From a virus, in the IMG/VR virus record IMGVR_UViG_3300006028_000007, positions 1 through 49,870 of that record: a stretch of DNA of 49,870 bases; one strand, written 5' to 3'. Below the pieces are notes generated by a model that saw only the letters and a program-made list of their open reading frames with translations, had not been told where the DNA came from and searched no databases. Below are positions 7,079-14,125 of this stretch, one piece after another. The translations under genes were made by a program, and so were the position numbers. Numbering within the stretch: the stretch's first letter is position 1; each line of letters starts with the position of its first letter.

Positions 7079-7377
7079 GCGGCCCCCGTCCGACCCCCCG
7101 TCCGCCGGGCCAGCGCCCGGCGGGCGCCCTCGGCTCCTCCCGCGTCGCGATCGGCTCCGCCCCCTGGTCGCCGTCGGGCCCCGACTGGGCCGCCCGTCGC
7201 GCGGCGCGGGATCGCGGCCAGATCGCGGGTCCGTCGGCCCGCTTCGCGGCGTGGCTCGCGGACGCGGACGCCCCGGACCCGAGGACGCATCCGGACGATC
7301 CCGACGGCGAGATCGCGCGGGCCTCGGCGATCGCGGCCGCCATCGCCATCCGGCGCCGGGCCGCCGGCCGATCGTAA
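7075..7377 (+). CDS. Hypothetical Pro/Ala-rich protein
   Basis: A 100-residue protein starting at GTG that overlaps the previous TGA (GTGA). A Pro/Arg-rich N-terminus is followed by ARFAAWLADADAPDPRTHPD and an Ala-rich helix. It has no known domain. It is kept because of the coupling with the promoter-supported gene before it and because it ends just before the second 11-bp array. Confidence 0.5.
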   Translation: MSGPRPTPRPPGQRPAGALGSSRVAIGSAPWSPSGPDWAARRAARDRGQIAGPSARFAAWLADADAPDPRTHPDDPDGEIARASAIAAAIAIRRRAAGRS

Positions 7378-7385
7378 GGAACCTG

Positions 7386-7484
7386 ACCGATGAGACACCC
7401 GCGAGACGGGCGTGAGACGGCCACGAGATGGCCGTGCGACGGAGGTGAGACACCGACGAGACAAATCCGCGACGAACGTGCGAC
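7386..7484 (+). repeat. Array 2: nine exact 11-bp repeats
   Basis: Nine consecutive 11-base units end at 7396, 7407, 7418, 7429, 7440, 7451, 7462, 7473 and 7484. Eight end in GAC and one in GAT. The common core is GTGMGAC or GAYGAGAC, the same motif as array 1. The last unit ends 9 bases before the TTGCGT -35 of the next promoter, nearly the same distance as in array 1. Confidence 0.85.
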
Positions 7485-7493
7485 GCGAGGGGA

Positions 7494-7522
7494 TTGCGTC
7501 GCGGCCCCCGATGTGGTTTAAT
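7494..7522 (+). promoter_or_regulatory. Rightward promoter behind 11-bp array 2
   Basis: The -35 is TTGCGT, the spacer 17 bases and the -10 TTTAAT, preceded by TGTGG. A 76-base leader follows with two GC-rich hairpins (GCGGGGCGGACGCCCCGC, then GGTCCGGCCC...GCGGGCCGG). The SD (GGAGACG) comes after them. Confidence 0.75.
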
Positions 7523-7598
7523 TAAAGCAGAGACAGAGAGCGGGGCGGACGCCCCGCCCGGGTCCGGCCCCCCGAAGCGGGCCGGTGGAGACGATCCC

Positions 7599-8030
7599 AT
7601 GGCGACCACGAAGACGAACCGACCGGCCCCCTGCGAGTGCGGCTGCGGCAACGCGACCATCCGCCCCGAGGCCCGCTTCATCCCGGGACACGACGCGAAG
7701 CTCAAGAGCGCGCTGATCCGGACGGCGCTCGACCCCAAGGCGACGCCCGCCGCCCGCAAGGCGGCCGAGGCGCGGGTCCGCGCCCTGGGCTGGGAGCTGC
7801 ACCTGGCGATCGCGAAGGCGAAGCTGGAGCGCGAGACGGCCCGGAAGGCGCGGGCGGCCGAGGCGAAGGCGAGCGGGCGGAAGCCCGCCGCCCCGGCCAA
7901 GCCGGCGCGCAAGGCCGTCGCGACGGGCAAGCCGAAGCGGACGGGCGACGTCCGGACCCCGGCCGGCGGGACGGTCCCGGCGAGCGTCGGGCGGCTGGCC
8001 CACGACCCGGAGCCCGCGATGGCGAGCTGA
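7599..8030 (+). CDS. PGHDAK-domain protein (paralogue 1 of 3)
   Basis: A 143-residue protein. Residues 10-65 carry a Cys cluster (CECGCG), then RFIPGHDAKLKSALIRTALD, then a helix ending RALGW. The same block occurs in the genes at 14.1-15.0 kb and 16.2-17.3 kb. The CxCGCG and the His of PGHD could bind zinc. The remainder is a basic Lys/Ala-rich tail, as in histone-like proteins. The block is known from uncharacterised proteins of high-GC phages and bacteria. A DNA-binding role is inferred only. A hairpin-bearing leader precedes it and a perfect hairpin follows it. Confidence 0.7.
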   Translation: MATTKTNRPAPCECGCGNATIRPEARFIPGHDAKLKSALIRTALDPKATPAARKAAEARVRALGWELHLAIAKAKLERETARKARAAEAKASGRKPAAPAKPARKAVATGKPKRTGDVRTPAGGTVPASVGRLAHDPEPAMAS

Positions 8031-8038
8031 TCGGGAAT

Positions 8039-8062
8039 GCGGGGGACCCGAAGGTCCCCCGC
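8039..8062 (+). terminator. Perfect hairpin, probable terminator
   Basis: A 10-bp perfect stem, GCGGGGGACC/GGTCCCCCGC, with a CGAA tetraloop, directly after the PGHDAK gene. No T-run follows, so it could also be an attenuator or an RNA stabiliser for the short gene behind it. Confidence 0.55.
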
Positions 8063-8130
8063 GCGGTCGGCCGGTCCGCCCGGCCCTGACGACGACCCAG
8101 CAGGTCGAAACCGCGAACCTGGAGAACGAT

Positions 8131-8322
8131 ATGAAGAGGATCATGACGGCCGCGACAATCGCCGCGATGCTGGCCACGGGCCTCACGCTGGCCGACAATC
8201 CGGCGCGGACCTCGGTCTCGATCGGCATCGGGTCCCGCGCCACGGTGGTCACGATGGGCGACCTGGGCTGGGATTCCGACCGGGGCTTCGTTCACGACCC
8301 ATGCTTCACCCGGGTCTGCTGA
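8131..8322 (+). CDS. Small secreted or membrane-targeted protein
   Basis: A 63-residue protein with a typical signal peptide (MKRIMTAATIAAMLATGLTL, cleavage likely after LTLA). The mature part is about 40 residues and has Cys near its end (DPCFTRVC). A GGAGA site lies 7 bases before the ATG. No own promoter was seen, so it is probably read from the array-2 promoter through the hairpin. A small secreted protein in the early region might modify the envelope or exclude other phages, but nothing in the sequence proves this. Confidence 0.65.
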   Translation: MKRIMTAATIAAMLATGLTLADNPARTSVSIGIGSRATVVTMGDLGWDSDRGFVHDPCFTRVC

Positions 8323-8335
8323 TCGGAACCGGACA

Positions 8336-8364
8336 TTGACGCCGGGCCTCGGGTGTGGTTTAAT
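8336..8364 (+). promoter_or_regulatory. Rightward promoter, TTGACG/TTTAAT family
   Basis: TTGACG, 17-base spacer, TGTGG and TTTAAT. A 49-base leader ends in CGAATCAGGAGAACG, nearly the same SD region as the leader of the gene at 13982. Confidence 0.85.
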
Positions 8365-8413
8365 GGAACCAGACACGAGGCCCGGCCCCCCACCACGAAT
8401 CAGGAGAACGAAC

Positions 8414-8881
8414 ATGAAACTCACAGTCGCGATCATCGACCCCCAGACCGGCGACCAGAGCAACAGCGACGCGCTCTGTGACGCGATCGGGTCCCAACTC
8501 GGCTTCACGCGGGTCCTGGACGTCGACACCGGAGAACCCGGCTGGATCGTCGAAATGGACCCGGACGACGCGTCCAGTCTCGACCGGCGCGAGCTCGACG
8601 AGATCGAAACGGGCGACCCCGTCCACAGGCTGATCGACGTCAAGATGGGCGATATCGACAGCCGGACCTGGATGGTCATGTTCGAAAAGGCCTGGCCCGC
8701 GCCCGGCCACGAGCCGCCCCCGACCGGAACCCCCGAACCAGACCCGTTCGGGGACCTCGCCAACCGCGTCATGAAGGCGGTCGGGGCCACGGACTGCGAC
8801 AACGACGGGGACTCCGCCGTGATCTTCGTCCCGATCGGCGCCCGCCGCTTCGTCATCCGCATCGAGGAGATGATGTCGTGA
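8414..8881 (+). CDS. Hypothetical acidic protein
   Basis: A 155-residue acidic protein beginning MKLTVAIIDPQTGDQSNSDA. It alternates predicted beta strands and acidic loops (VEMDPDDASSLDRRELDE) and has a Pro-rich linker near residue 105. The C-terminal part, SAVIFVPIGARRFVIRIEEM, looks like two strands. It is the first gene of a five- or six-gene cassette with its own promoter and a clear AGGAG site. No family was recognised. Confidence 0.75.
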   Translation: MKLTVAIIDPQTGDQSNSDALCDAIGSQLGFTRVLDVDTGEPGWIVEMDPDDASSLDRRELDEIETGDPVHRLIDVKMGDIDSRTWMVMFEKAWPAPGHEPPPTGTPEPDPFGDLANRVMKAVGATDCDNDGDSAVIFVPIGARRFVIRIEEMMS

Positions 8882-9051
8882 GCGAGGTAACCGCAAGCTT
8901 CACGGAATCCCAATACCGCACGCTCATGACCATACTGGAGGGCGTCCAGGAACGCATCGTTCTGAGCGACGAATTCGAAGGCGTCGACAAGGACGCGATG
9001 GACGCCCTCATGGACGCCTTCACCTTCGGCAACGTCGTCACCGACTCGTGA
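8878..9051 (+). CDS. Small hypothetical helical protein
   Basis: A 57-residue protein starting at GTG that overlaps the previous TGA (GTGA). It reads as two helices (TASFTESQYRTLMTILEGVQ and DKDAMDALMDAFTFGN) and is acidic. The function is unknown. Confidence 0.6.
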   Translation: MSEVTASFTESQYRTLMTILEGVQERIVLSDEFEGVDKDAMDALMDAFTFGNVVTDS

Positions 9052-9245
9052 TCCCGCCCGCAATCGCGATCTCCGTGGTCTTGCTGGCCACGGGGATCGC
9101 CCACCTTCATTCCGAACGCACCTGGAGGCAGACATGGACCCGACGCGACCCAACCCGCCCCTCCCGAACCCGGGGGGTATACCTCCGGCCCCGCGCCGGG
9201 TCGGTCCCCACATGGCCCGCCTCCTCGGGGCCTCGCTGCTCGTGA
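9048..9245 (+). CDS. Possible small membrane protein overlapping its neighbour
   Basis: Starts at GTG in the usual GTGA overlap. The first 20 residues form a membrane helix (IPPAIAISVVLLATGIAHLH), but the last half overlaps the better supported gene at 9134 in another frame and looks like its shadow. Either the overlap is real or the frame is spurious. Confidence 0.35.
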   Translation: MIPPAIAISVVLLATGIAHLHSERTWRQTWTRRDPTRPSRTRGVYLRPRAGSVPTWPASSGPRCS

Positions 9246-9391
9246 ATCCCGAGCTTCGCGCACTCTGGCTTGACGACCTGTTCGGTCCCGACCGCGCCTT
9301 CCCCGCCGTCGACGACTTCGACCGCCAGATCGTGTGGAGCGACCAGGGCGTACTCCACGGCAGCAACGACTCGCTTCGGGTTCCACGGTGA
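9134..9391 (+). CDS. Hypothetical protein
   Basis: An 85-residue protein with a good GGAGG site before its ATG. A Pro-rich N-terminus (MDPTRPNPPLPNPGG) precedes a helical core (ARLLGASLLVNPELRALWLD) and an acidic and aromatic end. No family was recognised. Confidence 0.6.
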   Translation: MDPTRPNPPLPNPGGIPPAPRRVGPHMARLLGASLLVNPELRALWLDDLFGPDRAFPAVDDFDRQIVWSDQGVLHGSNDSLRVPR

Positions 9392-9489
9392 TGTCTAGAT
9401 CGGAAGCCACGTGGGTCCTGTCGGTTCTCATCGGCTGGGCAGGCATCCTGATCGGCCTCTGCGCGTTGGGGTTTGTTTTCCATGGCTAA
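9391..9489 (+). CDS. Very small membrane protein
   Basis: A 32-residue protein, MSRSEATWVLSVLIGWAGIL and onwards, made almost wholly of one membrane helix. Its ATG overlaps the TGA of the gene before it (TGATG) and its end overlaps the next ATG by 8 bases. The function is unknown. Confidence 0.55.
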   Translation: MSRSEATWVLSVLIGWAGILIGLCALGFVFHG

Positions 9490-9661
9490 GGCGATCGATC
9501 CGTTGGGACAGCTTCGCGCGCCAAGGCCTCGACGTCGTCGGCCACGGAGAACCCAGGCGCAACGCGACATGGACATTCTCATCCACACCACCGTCGAGGC
9601 TTCACTCCAAGTCATCGCCCACCTGAGGTCGTTGTCCAAACCGGATCAGTCATCCACCTGA
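9482..9661 (+). CDS. Small Arg-rich protein
   Basis: A 59-residue protein with an Arg-rich patch (RAPRPRRRRPRRTQAQRD) and a helical C-terminus (VEASLQVIAHLRSL). It could bind nucleic acid. It ends in a 16-base convergent overlap with the primase gene on the other strand. Confidence 0.55.
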   Translation: MAKAIDPLGQLRAPRPRRRRPRRTQAQRDMDILIHTTVEASLQVIAHLRSLSKPDQSST

Positions 9662-11766
9662 AGTCCCCGTTTATAAGTGTGACGTAGGCCCGGTGCCGGT
9701 GCCCCAGTCACCCTGTTACTGGTTGGCATTGGTCCCCGCCGACCCGGTGGTGCCGGTGGCGGTCCCCCTTTTAAGGGGGCACCGCGCCCACCGTCACGCA
9801 GCCGGGTTCGGCGATCGGTGCCGGGCACCACCTGGGCACCACTGGGCACCACTCCCTCCGAAATGAAGTAGGAACCTGCCGTCTGTGTCCCACGATTTTC
9901 GATCCATCCCTTCCTCTCAGCCTCGTGGATCGCAGCATTCACGTCCGAGTCTCTCCCAGGCAACCTGTCCCGGATCTTCCGTCCAGACAACCCGGGTTCG
10001 TCTCGAACCAACATCCGAACGCTCTGTGCGAGATGCGCCGAGCGTTCCGCGGTCCGCTTCTCCCGGACCTCCTCACGTGACCGTGTGGACCGGGTGAGAT
10101 ATCGGAACTCGGCATCGTAATCCAAGACAATCCACTCCTGATCTGTGCCAACGTCGCGGCCGGAAGAACGAAAGACCCGTGTATCGCCTTCGCGGAGAAG
10201 GATCCAGACGTTATCGAAAGCGCCATCCAGGGAGGAGGAACCACGGCCGTGTTCGTCGCCATCCTTCCATTCGCCCCGCGTGGCGATCCTTCCCATGTGG
10301 TGGGCGACGATCAAGGTCCGGACTCCGGCGGATTCGGCGATTTCGTCCAAGACCCGACGAAAGGCCAACGACTCGGAGGTGGAATTCTCGTCGCCGGGAA
10401 ACAGCTTCGACCAGGTGTCGACGATCCAGACCTGCGAACCGCGAAGTTCGGCGATAAGGGACTGGCGAACCTCGGGAAGGGAGAGGTTGGGGGGGCAACC
10501 GCGCCAGTTGGCGATGCGGAGGCGGGAAGGGTGCGACAATCGGAGATCGCGCAGCCATTTGCGCATGAGGCCCGGCGACATCTCCAGATTGCAATAAGTG
10601 ACGACCATCGGGGAAGAGACCGCAAACTCGCCCAGGAAAGGATCGCCGGAAGTCAGGGAGCGGATGAGATTGATGAGGAACGTGGTCTTGCCGGCCTTGG
10701 CGACGGCGGGAAAGAGGACCGAGGAATCTTCGTAGAGGAGGTCCTCGATCAGCCATGCGGGGTCGGGCTCGGAAGAAGCGAGAAACTCGGCGGCCGAGAC
10801 GATCGGGGCGGGGGGTCGGGAAGATATTTCCTCGGCGTCGATGGTGCGGCGAACGCGGCGCCTTTTGCGCTCCTTCTCCAAGTCCTCGATGAACTGGGCC
10901 TCGACGTCATCGGGATCGTAGACGTCGCCCCGCCGGGCGCGGTAGGCGATGGCGTCGGCGATCTCGTGGTCGGCCAGACGCGCCCATTTGGTCTCGGACC
11001 AGAGGCCGGAAGCTTGGGCCAGGCGGGCGAGCTGCGCCGGGTCCTGCGTGTATTCGGAGAGGCGGGAGAGAAGGCCGCGCATGGCCTCGGAAGGGGAAGC
11101 GTAGCCGCGCACGGAGCCCGAGAGGAGGCGATAGAGGGCGCGGGATCGGCGGGCGATCCGGGCGATCAGGTCCTCGTCGGAATGCGGCTTGGAATGGACG
11201 AAGAGTTCGCGGGGGGTGGACGACCGGACGATGTCGGGGGGGAAGAGACGAGCGTGGAGGGCGTCGAGTTCGGGTTGGCGGTTGCGGATAAAGCGGGGGG
11301 TGCCGGCCAGGTGGGCGCCCGTGACCGTGAAATATCGAAGGGAATCGTAGATCTCGATGTCGCCCGTGCGGGAACGACCGGGCGGCTTGCGGCCCCGAAT
11401 CCAGATGCGGACACCTTCCTCGGACGGAGTGATCTCCGTGTAGGAGTCGAACTCGCGGACGAGGGCGGCTGCGGCAGGAGTGAGAGCGCCCGTCTCACGA
11501 TCGCGGCAGTGGTCGATATCGATGGGGGAGTAGGGGTCGTCGCGAAGAACCACGTAGCCGACGCCGTCGGCGAGTCCGGTCTCGACTGTGCCGAATGCGA
11601 CGTCGAAACGACCGCCCCAGCGGGCATGGGGGGCGCCCAGCTCGATTGGGGAGCCGTCGGCATGGAGCGGGGTCTTGTTGAGTCGGCCGTCGCGACGCAT
11701 GTAGCGCCAAGTCACCCAGTGTGGACTGACGACCAACTCGTCGGGATAGGACGCGGACGCCCTCAC
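9646..11766 (-). CDS. Primase-polymerase/helicase (PrimPol plus RepA-like ATPase)
   Basis: A 706-residue replication protein. The N-terminal WVTWRYMRRDGRLNKTPLHA (17-36) is typical of phage primase-polymerases of the NrS-1 and D5-related type. PIDIDH (81-86) holds the metal-binding Asp pair, and GDIEIYDSLRYFTVTG (135-150) matches the third PrimPol motif. A RecA-fold ATPase follows with Walker A PAVAKAGKT (353-361) and Walker B QVWIVDTW, as in RepA-like hexameric helicases. A winged-helix-like region (DEPGLSGRKIRDRLPGRDSD) and a basic Pro-rich tail end the protein. It starts at GTG, overlaps the small gene before it (GTGA) and lies against the direction of its neighbours. Confidence 0.85.
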   Translation of the reverse strand: MRASASYPDELVVSPHWVTWRYMRRDGRLNKTPLHADGSPIELGAPHARWGGRFDVAFGTVETGLADGVGYVVLRDDPYSPIDIDHCRDRETGALTPAAAALVREFDSYTEITPSEEGVRIWIRGRKPPGRSRTGDIEIYDSLRYFTVTGAHLAGTPRFIRNRQPELDALHARLFPPDIVRSSTPRELFVHSKPHSDEDLIARIARRSRALYRLLSGSVRGYASPSEAMRGLLSRLSEYTQDPAQLARLAQASGLWSETKWARLADHEIADAIAYRARRGDVYDPDDVEAQFIEDLEKERKRRRVRRTIDAEEISSRPPAPIVSAAEFLASSEPDPAWLIEDLLYEDSSVLFPAVAKAGKTTFLINLIRSLTSGDPFLGEFAVSSPMVVTYCNLEMSPGLMRKWLRDLRLSHPSRLRIANWRGCPPNLSLPEVRQSLIAELRGSQVWIVDTWSKLFPGDENSTSESLAFRRVLDEIAESAGVRTLIVAHHMGRIATRGEWKDGDEHGRGSSSLDGAFDNVWILLREGDTRVFRSSGRDVGTDQEWIVLDYDAEFRYLTRSTRSREEVREKRTAERSAHLAQSVRMLVRDEPGLSGRKIRDRLPGRDSDVNAAIHEAERKGWIENRGTQTAGSYFISEGVVPSGAQVVPGTDRRTRLRDGGRGAPLKGGPPPAPPGRRGPMPTSNRVTGAPAPGLRHTYKRGLQVDD

Positions 11767-11936
11767 GAGCGTTCTACGTAATGGAGGAGGGTTTTGTTCA
11801 ACTGAACGAGGGAGAAGGCTATGGACTCCAGGAACAGATCACGCGCCTCTTCCTTGCGGTCTTCAAATAGCGCCACGAGTCCGCTGTCTGCAGCTGTCTC
11901 GGCGCACCGGAGGTCATCAGCGTCGTCAAGCGACAT
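11763..11936 (-). CDS. Small acidic protein before primase
   Basis: A 57-residue acidic helical protein starting MSLDDADDLRCAETAADSGL. The ATG follows AAGGAG at 7 bases. A 100-base leader from the divergent promoter carries a strong hairpin (GGGGGGCG and CGCCCCCC arms around GTCGGCTAGCTACCGAC). The TGA overlaps the primase GTG, so it may set primase translation. The function is unknown. Confidence 0.65.
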   Translation of the reverse strand: MSLDDADDLRCAETAADSGLVALFEDRKEEARDLFLESIAFSLVQLNKTLLHYVERS

Positions 11937-12038
11937 TGCCGTCTCCTTAACTTGGACTTCCTGGAGAGAGACGAAACGGGGGGCGTCGTGTCGGTAGCTA
12001 GCCGACCGCCCCCCGCCGCCAAGTCCAGGAGTACTACC

Positions 12039-12068
12039 ATTAAACCACAGCGGCAACCCCGCGCGCAA
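12039..12068 (-). promoter_or_regulatory. Leftward promoter for the primase unit
   Basis: On the minus strand TTGCGC, 18-base spacer, TGTGG and TTTAAT. It faces away from the rightward promoter starting at 12096, with a 16-bp palindrome between them. Confidence 0.75.
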
Positions 12069-12077
12069 GTACCCCCG

Positions 12078-12093
12078 CGCGCTCATGAGCGCG
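12078..12093. promoter_or_regulatory. 16-bp perfect palindrome between divergent promoters
   Basis: CGCGCTCATGAGCGCG is a perfect inverted repeat lying 2 bases before the rightward -35 and 9 bases beyond the leftward -35. Its place suits an operator for a dimeric regulator acting on both promoters. No matching regulator is proven. Confidence 0.6.
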
Positions 12094-12095
12094 GC

Positions 12096-12124
12096 TTGAC
12101 GCGCCGGCCAAGGTGTGGTTTAAT
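12096..12124 (+). promoter_or_regulatory. Rightward promoter, TTGACG/TTTAAT family
   Basis: TTGACG, 17-base spacer, TGTGG and TTTAAT. The first usable ATG begins 11 bases after the -10, leaving a leader of about 4 bases. Confidence 0.85.
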
Positions 12125-12134
12125 GGAGGATGAG

Positions 12135-12473
12135 ATGAAGCGCTTCGCGTACGTGGAGACGGTGTCGATGGCGGACAGCGACGGGGCTGGGGCGGTCGCC
12201 GAGGTGGTGACGCCCGAAGGGGAACCCGACCTGCGCCTCCATCTGAAATCGACTGGCAAGATCAACATGGAGGGCTCGGAGTTCTTCGAGGATGAGGAGG
12301 GCGGGGCCTGGGTCTGCGGCGTCGAGGGCCTGTTCAACATCCCGGGCCTCACGGACGCCGATTTCGTCCGGATCGTCGATCCGCCGGCCGAGGCGGCGAT
12401 GTGGTCGATCGATCCCGGCCTGGGCGCCCTCCTCTGGGCGCGGGCCGGAATGGTGATATTGGAGGCGAGATAG
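12135..12473 (+). CDS. Hypothetical acidic protein
   Basis: A 112-residue protein beginning MKRFAYVETVSMADSDGAGA. It has acidic beta-rich segments (GEPDLRLHLKSTGKINMEGS) and a hydrophobic C-terminus. The start codon was chosen because earlier in-frame ATGs lie inside the promoter -10. The message would be almost leaderless. No family was recognised. It is coupled to the next gene at 1-base spacing. Confidence 0.7.
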   Translation: MKRFAYVETVSMADSDGAGAVAEVVTPEGEPDLRLHLKSTGKINMEGSEFFEDEEGGAWVCGVEGLFNIPGLTDADFVRIVDPPAEAAMWSIDPGLGALLWARAGMVILEAR

Positions 12474-12474
12474 G

Positions 12475-12642
12475 ATGCAGGTGAAACTGGGAAAACTGGC
12501 GATCAAGATTCGCCAGAATGAGAAGGGCGAGGTCCACGCGGTCCTGCCCGGACGCGGGGCCTGGGGAGTGGCGCGGTTCGGGGCGGAGGGCGCCAACACC
12601 AAGGTCGTGCTGGTCCCCGTGGCGCCCCCGAAGGAAGCGTGA
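12475..12642 (+). CDS. Small hypothetical protein
   Basis: A 55-residue protein, MQVKLGKLAIKIRQNEKGEV and onwards, apparently all beta (KLAIKIRQ, VHAVLPGRG, TKVVLVPVA). It starts 1 base after the TAG of the gene before it. The function is unknown. Confidence 0.6.
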   Translation: MQVKLGKLAIKIRQNEKGEVHAVLPGRGAWGVARFGAEGANTKVVLVPVAPPKEA

Positions 12643-12655
12643 TCGGGACGCTGGC

Positions 12656-12684
12656 TTGACGCGCGGGGGACGGTGTGGTTTAAT
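12656..12684 (+). promoter_or_regulatory. Rightward promoter, TTGACG/TTTAAT family
   Basis: TTGACG, 17-base spacer, TGTGG and TTTAAT. An ATG starts 7 bases after the -10, so the message is predicted leaderless. Confidence 0.85.
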
Positions 12685-12690
12685 GGAGCT

Positions 12691-12981
12691 ATGCCGCCCC
12701 CGCGCCGCGTTCGCCCCGCCCGCCCTCGGGCGCCCATCGCGCCTTGGCGCGGCCCGTGGGAGGGGAAGCGGAAACGGCCGCCCTATCCGCCTCGCGACGG
12801 CGGAGTGCCCGTGGAGATCGCGGGCGCCTGGGCCGCGTTGCGGCGGTTGACCGGCAAGGTCGCGGCCCGATGTCGGACGCGCCTGGAGCGTCGGAACTGG
12901 CGGTTCCCGCTCTGGGACGCTGAAGAACTGGGCCTGGTCCCGTCGGCCGAGGAGACGGATGGCCCCGCCGTCGCGATCTAG
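12691..12981 (+). CDS. Hypothetical basic protein, leaderless
   Basis: A 96-residue protein. A Pro/Arg-rich N-terminus (MPPPRRVRPARPRAPIAPWR) is followed by AGAWAALRRLTGKVAARCRT and a short aromatic segment (NWRFPLWDAEELGLV). The ATG coincides with the predicted transcription start. It may bind nucleic acid through its basic half. No family was recognised. Confidence 0.6.
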   Translation: MPPPRRVRPARPRAPIAPWRGPWEGKRKRPPYPPRDGGVPVEIAGAWAALRRLTGKVAARCRTRLERRNWRFPLWDAEELGLVPSAEETDGPAVAI

Positions 12982-13017
12982 GGGCCAACATCGACGATTT
13001 GGAACGAGGAGACTGCA

Positions 13018-13209
13018 ATGAAGCGACAAGTTATGATCCGCGTGGTGGTCGATACCAACACGATCGACGAGGCGCTGAAGGCGGCGCGTCAGGTGGTCTG
13101 GGCGGACATCGACGTGTGCACCGAGGCGATCGGCCGCGTGTCCGCGAGCGAGACGCCCACGATGGACATCATCGCCGCGAAACTCGATGCGCAGAGAGAC
13201 GACGATTGA
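13018..13209 (+). CDS. Small hypothetical protein
   Basis: A 63-residue protein, MKRQVMIRVVVDTNTIDEAL and onwards, with a beta-alpha start and a helical acidic end. A GAGGAGA site precedes it. It lies directly before the helix-turn-helix gene and is probably co-transcribed with it. Confidence 0.65.
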   Translation: MKRQVMIRVVVDTNTIDEALKAARQVVWADIDVCTEAIGRVSASETPTMDIIAAKLDAQRDDD

Positions 13210-13210
13210 G

Positions 13211-13828
13211 ATGGGGTACGTCCACAAACCCGCGCCGAGATCGCTCCAGCAAAAGATGCAGGAACGACTCCTGGCGCGTCTCAACCAGAACCACACGCTC
13301 ATCGAGCTGGCGAAGGAGTGGGGCGTCGACTCGAAGACGCTTCGGAATCTCCGCGACGGCCGGGTCACGTGGGCTGTGGCGAGGCGTCTCTGGCCCAAGA
13401 TGCAAGTCAACGCGGCCGAACGAAGGGAGGCCGAAGTCGAGACGATGACGGAGGCGCCTCCCGTCCCGGTCGTGTCACCGACCGAACCCGAAACAGCGAC
13501 TTCCCATGCGATGCCCCGTGGCCTGCTCGTGCATCAGTTCGACATGAAGGAGCCGCCGCCGCCTACGTTCGGACAAGTCATCGACATGATCACGGAGCTG
13601 CCCGACGACGTCCGTCGTCGCGTGATCGCGTACTGCGCCTGGCAGCATGCGCTCGAAGAGGCTGGCGTCGGCGGAACCGAAGCGCTGGAAGACGCCGTCC
13701 ATCTCGCGTACAACCTTCTCGCACCAGATGAGCGTGAACTCCCAAACGACACCCATAACGATTTTGTCCACTCGGAACGCGCGGTTGAAGTTCGCAAGAG
13801 ACTCCGCACCGCCTTGAGACTCCCATAA
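13211..13828 (+). CDS. Helix-turn-helix DNA-binding protein, possible regulator
   Basis: A 205-residue protein. Residues 26-60 form a helix-turn-helix (LIELAKEWGVDSKTLRNLRD, then a basic helix ending ARRLWPKM), as in phage and bacterial regulators with a lambda-repressor-like fold. A Pro-rich linker precedes a helical domain (PTFGQVIDMITELPDDVRRR) that may mediate dimerisation. It is the best regulator candidate in the early arm and could act on the repeated promoters, the 11-bp arrays or the 12078 palindrome. That link is inference. A hairpin terminator follows. Confidence 0.65.
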   Translation: MGYVHKPAPRSLQQKMQERLLARLNQNHTLIELAKEWGVDSKTLRNLRDGRVTWAVARRLWPKMQVNAAERREAEVETMTEAPPVPVVSPTEPETATSHAMPRGLLVHQFDMKEPPPPTFGQVIDMITELPDDVRRRVIAYCAWQHALEEAGVGGTEALEDAVHLAYNLLAPDERELPNDTHNDFVHSERAVEVRKRLRTALRLP

Positions 13829-13845
13829 GCACCGCCCCGTCTCCT

Positions 13846-13884
13846 GGGGGGCCGTCCCGCGTTGGGCGGCCCCTCGCCTTTACC
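13846..13884 (+). terminator. Probable intrinsic terminator
   Basis: A GGGGCCGTCCC/GGGCGGCCCC stem with a short loop, followed by a weak pyrimidine stretch (TCGCCTTTA). It sits between the helix-turn-helix gene and the next promoter. Confidence 0.6.
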
Positions 13885-13889
13885 TGGGC

Positions 13890-13918
13890 TTGACGCGAGC
13901 CGCTCCGTGTGGTTTAAT
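13890..13918 (+). promoter_or_regulatory. Rightward promoter, TTGACG/TTTAAT family
   Basis: TTGACG, 17-base spacer, TGTGG and TTTAAT. The 63-base leader folds into GC-rich hairpins (GGGGCGAGCCGCCCC, GCGCCTCCGGCGC) and ends CGAATCAGGAGAC. Confidence 0.85.
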
Positions 13919-13981
13919 GGGGGTTGGGGCGAGCCGCCCCCGCGCCTCCGGCGCGCAACTCGAATCAGGAGACGGACAGAG

Positions 13982-14125
13982 ATGGCGAAGATCGGCAAGG
14001 AAGAGGAGGAGTACGAAATCGTGCTCCCCGAGCGTGAGGTGATCGAGCTTCCGACGGGGCCGGCGGTTCCCGATCCGACCGCAGTCCCGGAGCCAGAGCC
14101 CGAGAAGGTCCCGGCCGGGGAATGA
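13982..14125 (+). CDS. Small acidic, Pro-rich protein
   Basis: A 47-residue protein, MAKIGKEEEEYEIVLPEREV and onwards, with a disordered Pro/Glu tail. A strong AGGAGA site lies before it. Its TGA overlaps the ATG of the next gene, so it may serve mainly to couple translation. No family was recognised. Confidence 0.6.
   Translation: MAKIGKEEEEYEIVLPEREVIELPTGPAVPDPTAVPEPEPEKVPAGE

Noticed and set aside
6684-7490. 11-bp arrays as a coding repeat or CRISPR-like array
   Set aside because: The period is not a multiple of three, no gene frame spans them, and the units are far too short and adjoining to be CRISPR repeats with spacers.
7702-9639. 645-residue minus-strand frame across several early genes
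   Set aside because: It is Arg/Pro/Ser-rich with no domain and covers several plus-strand genes with promoters, SD sites and stop-start overlaps.
10249-11781. Long open frame opposite the primase-polymerase gene
   Set aside because: It mirrors a gene with clear PrimPol and ATPase motifs and has no domain of its own; long antisense frames are common at this GC content.
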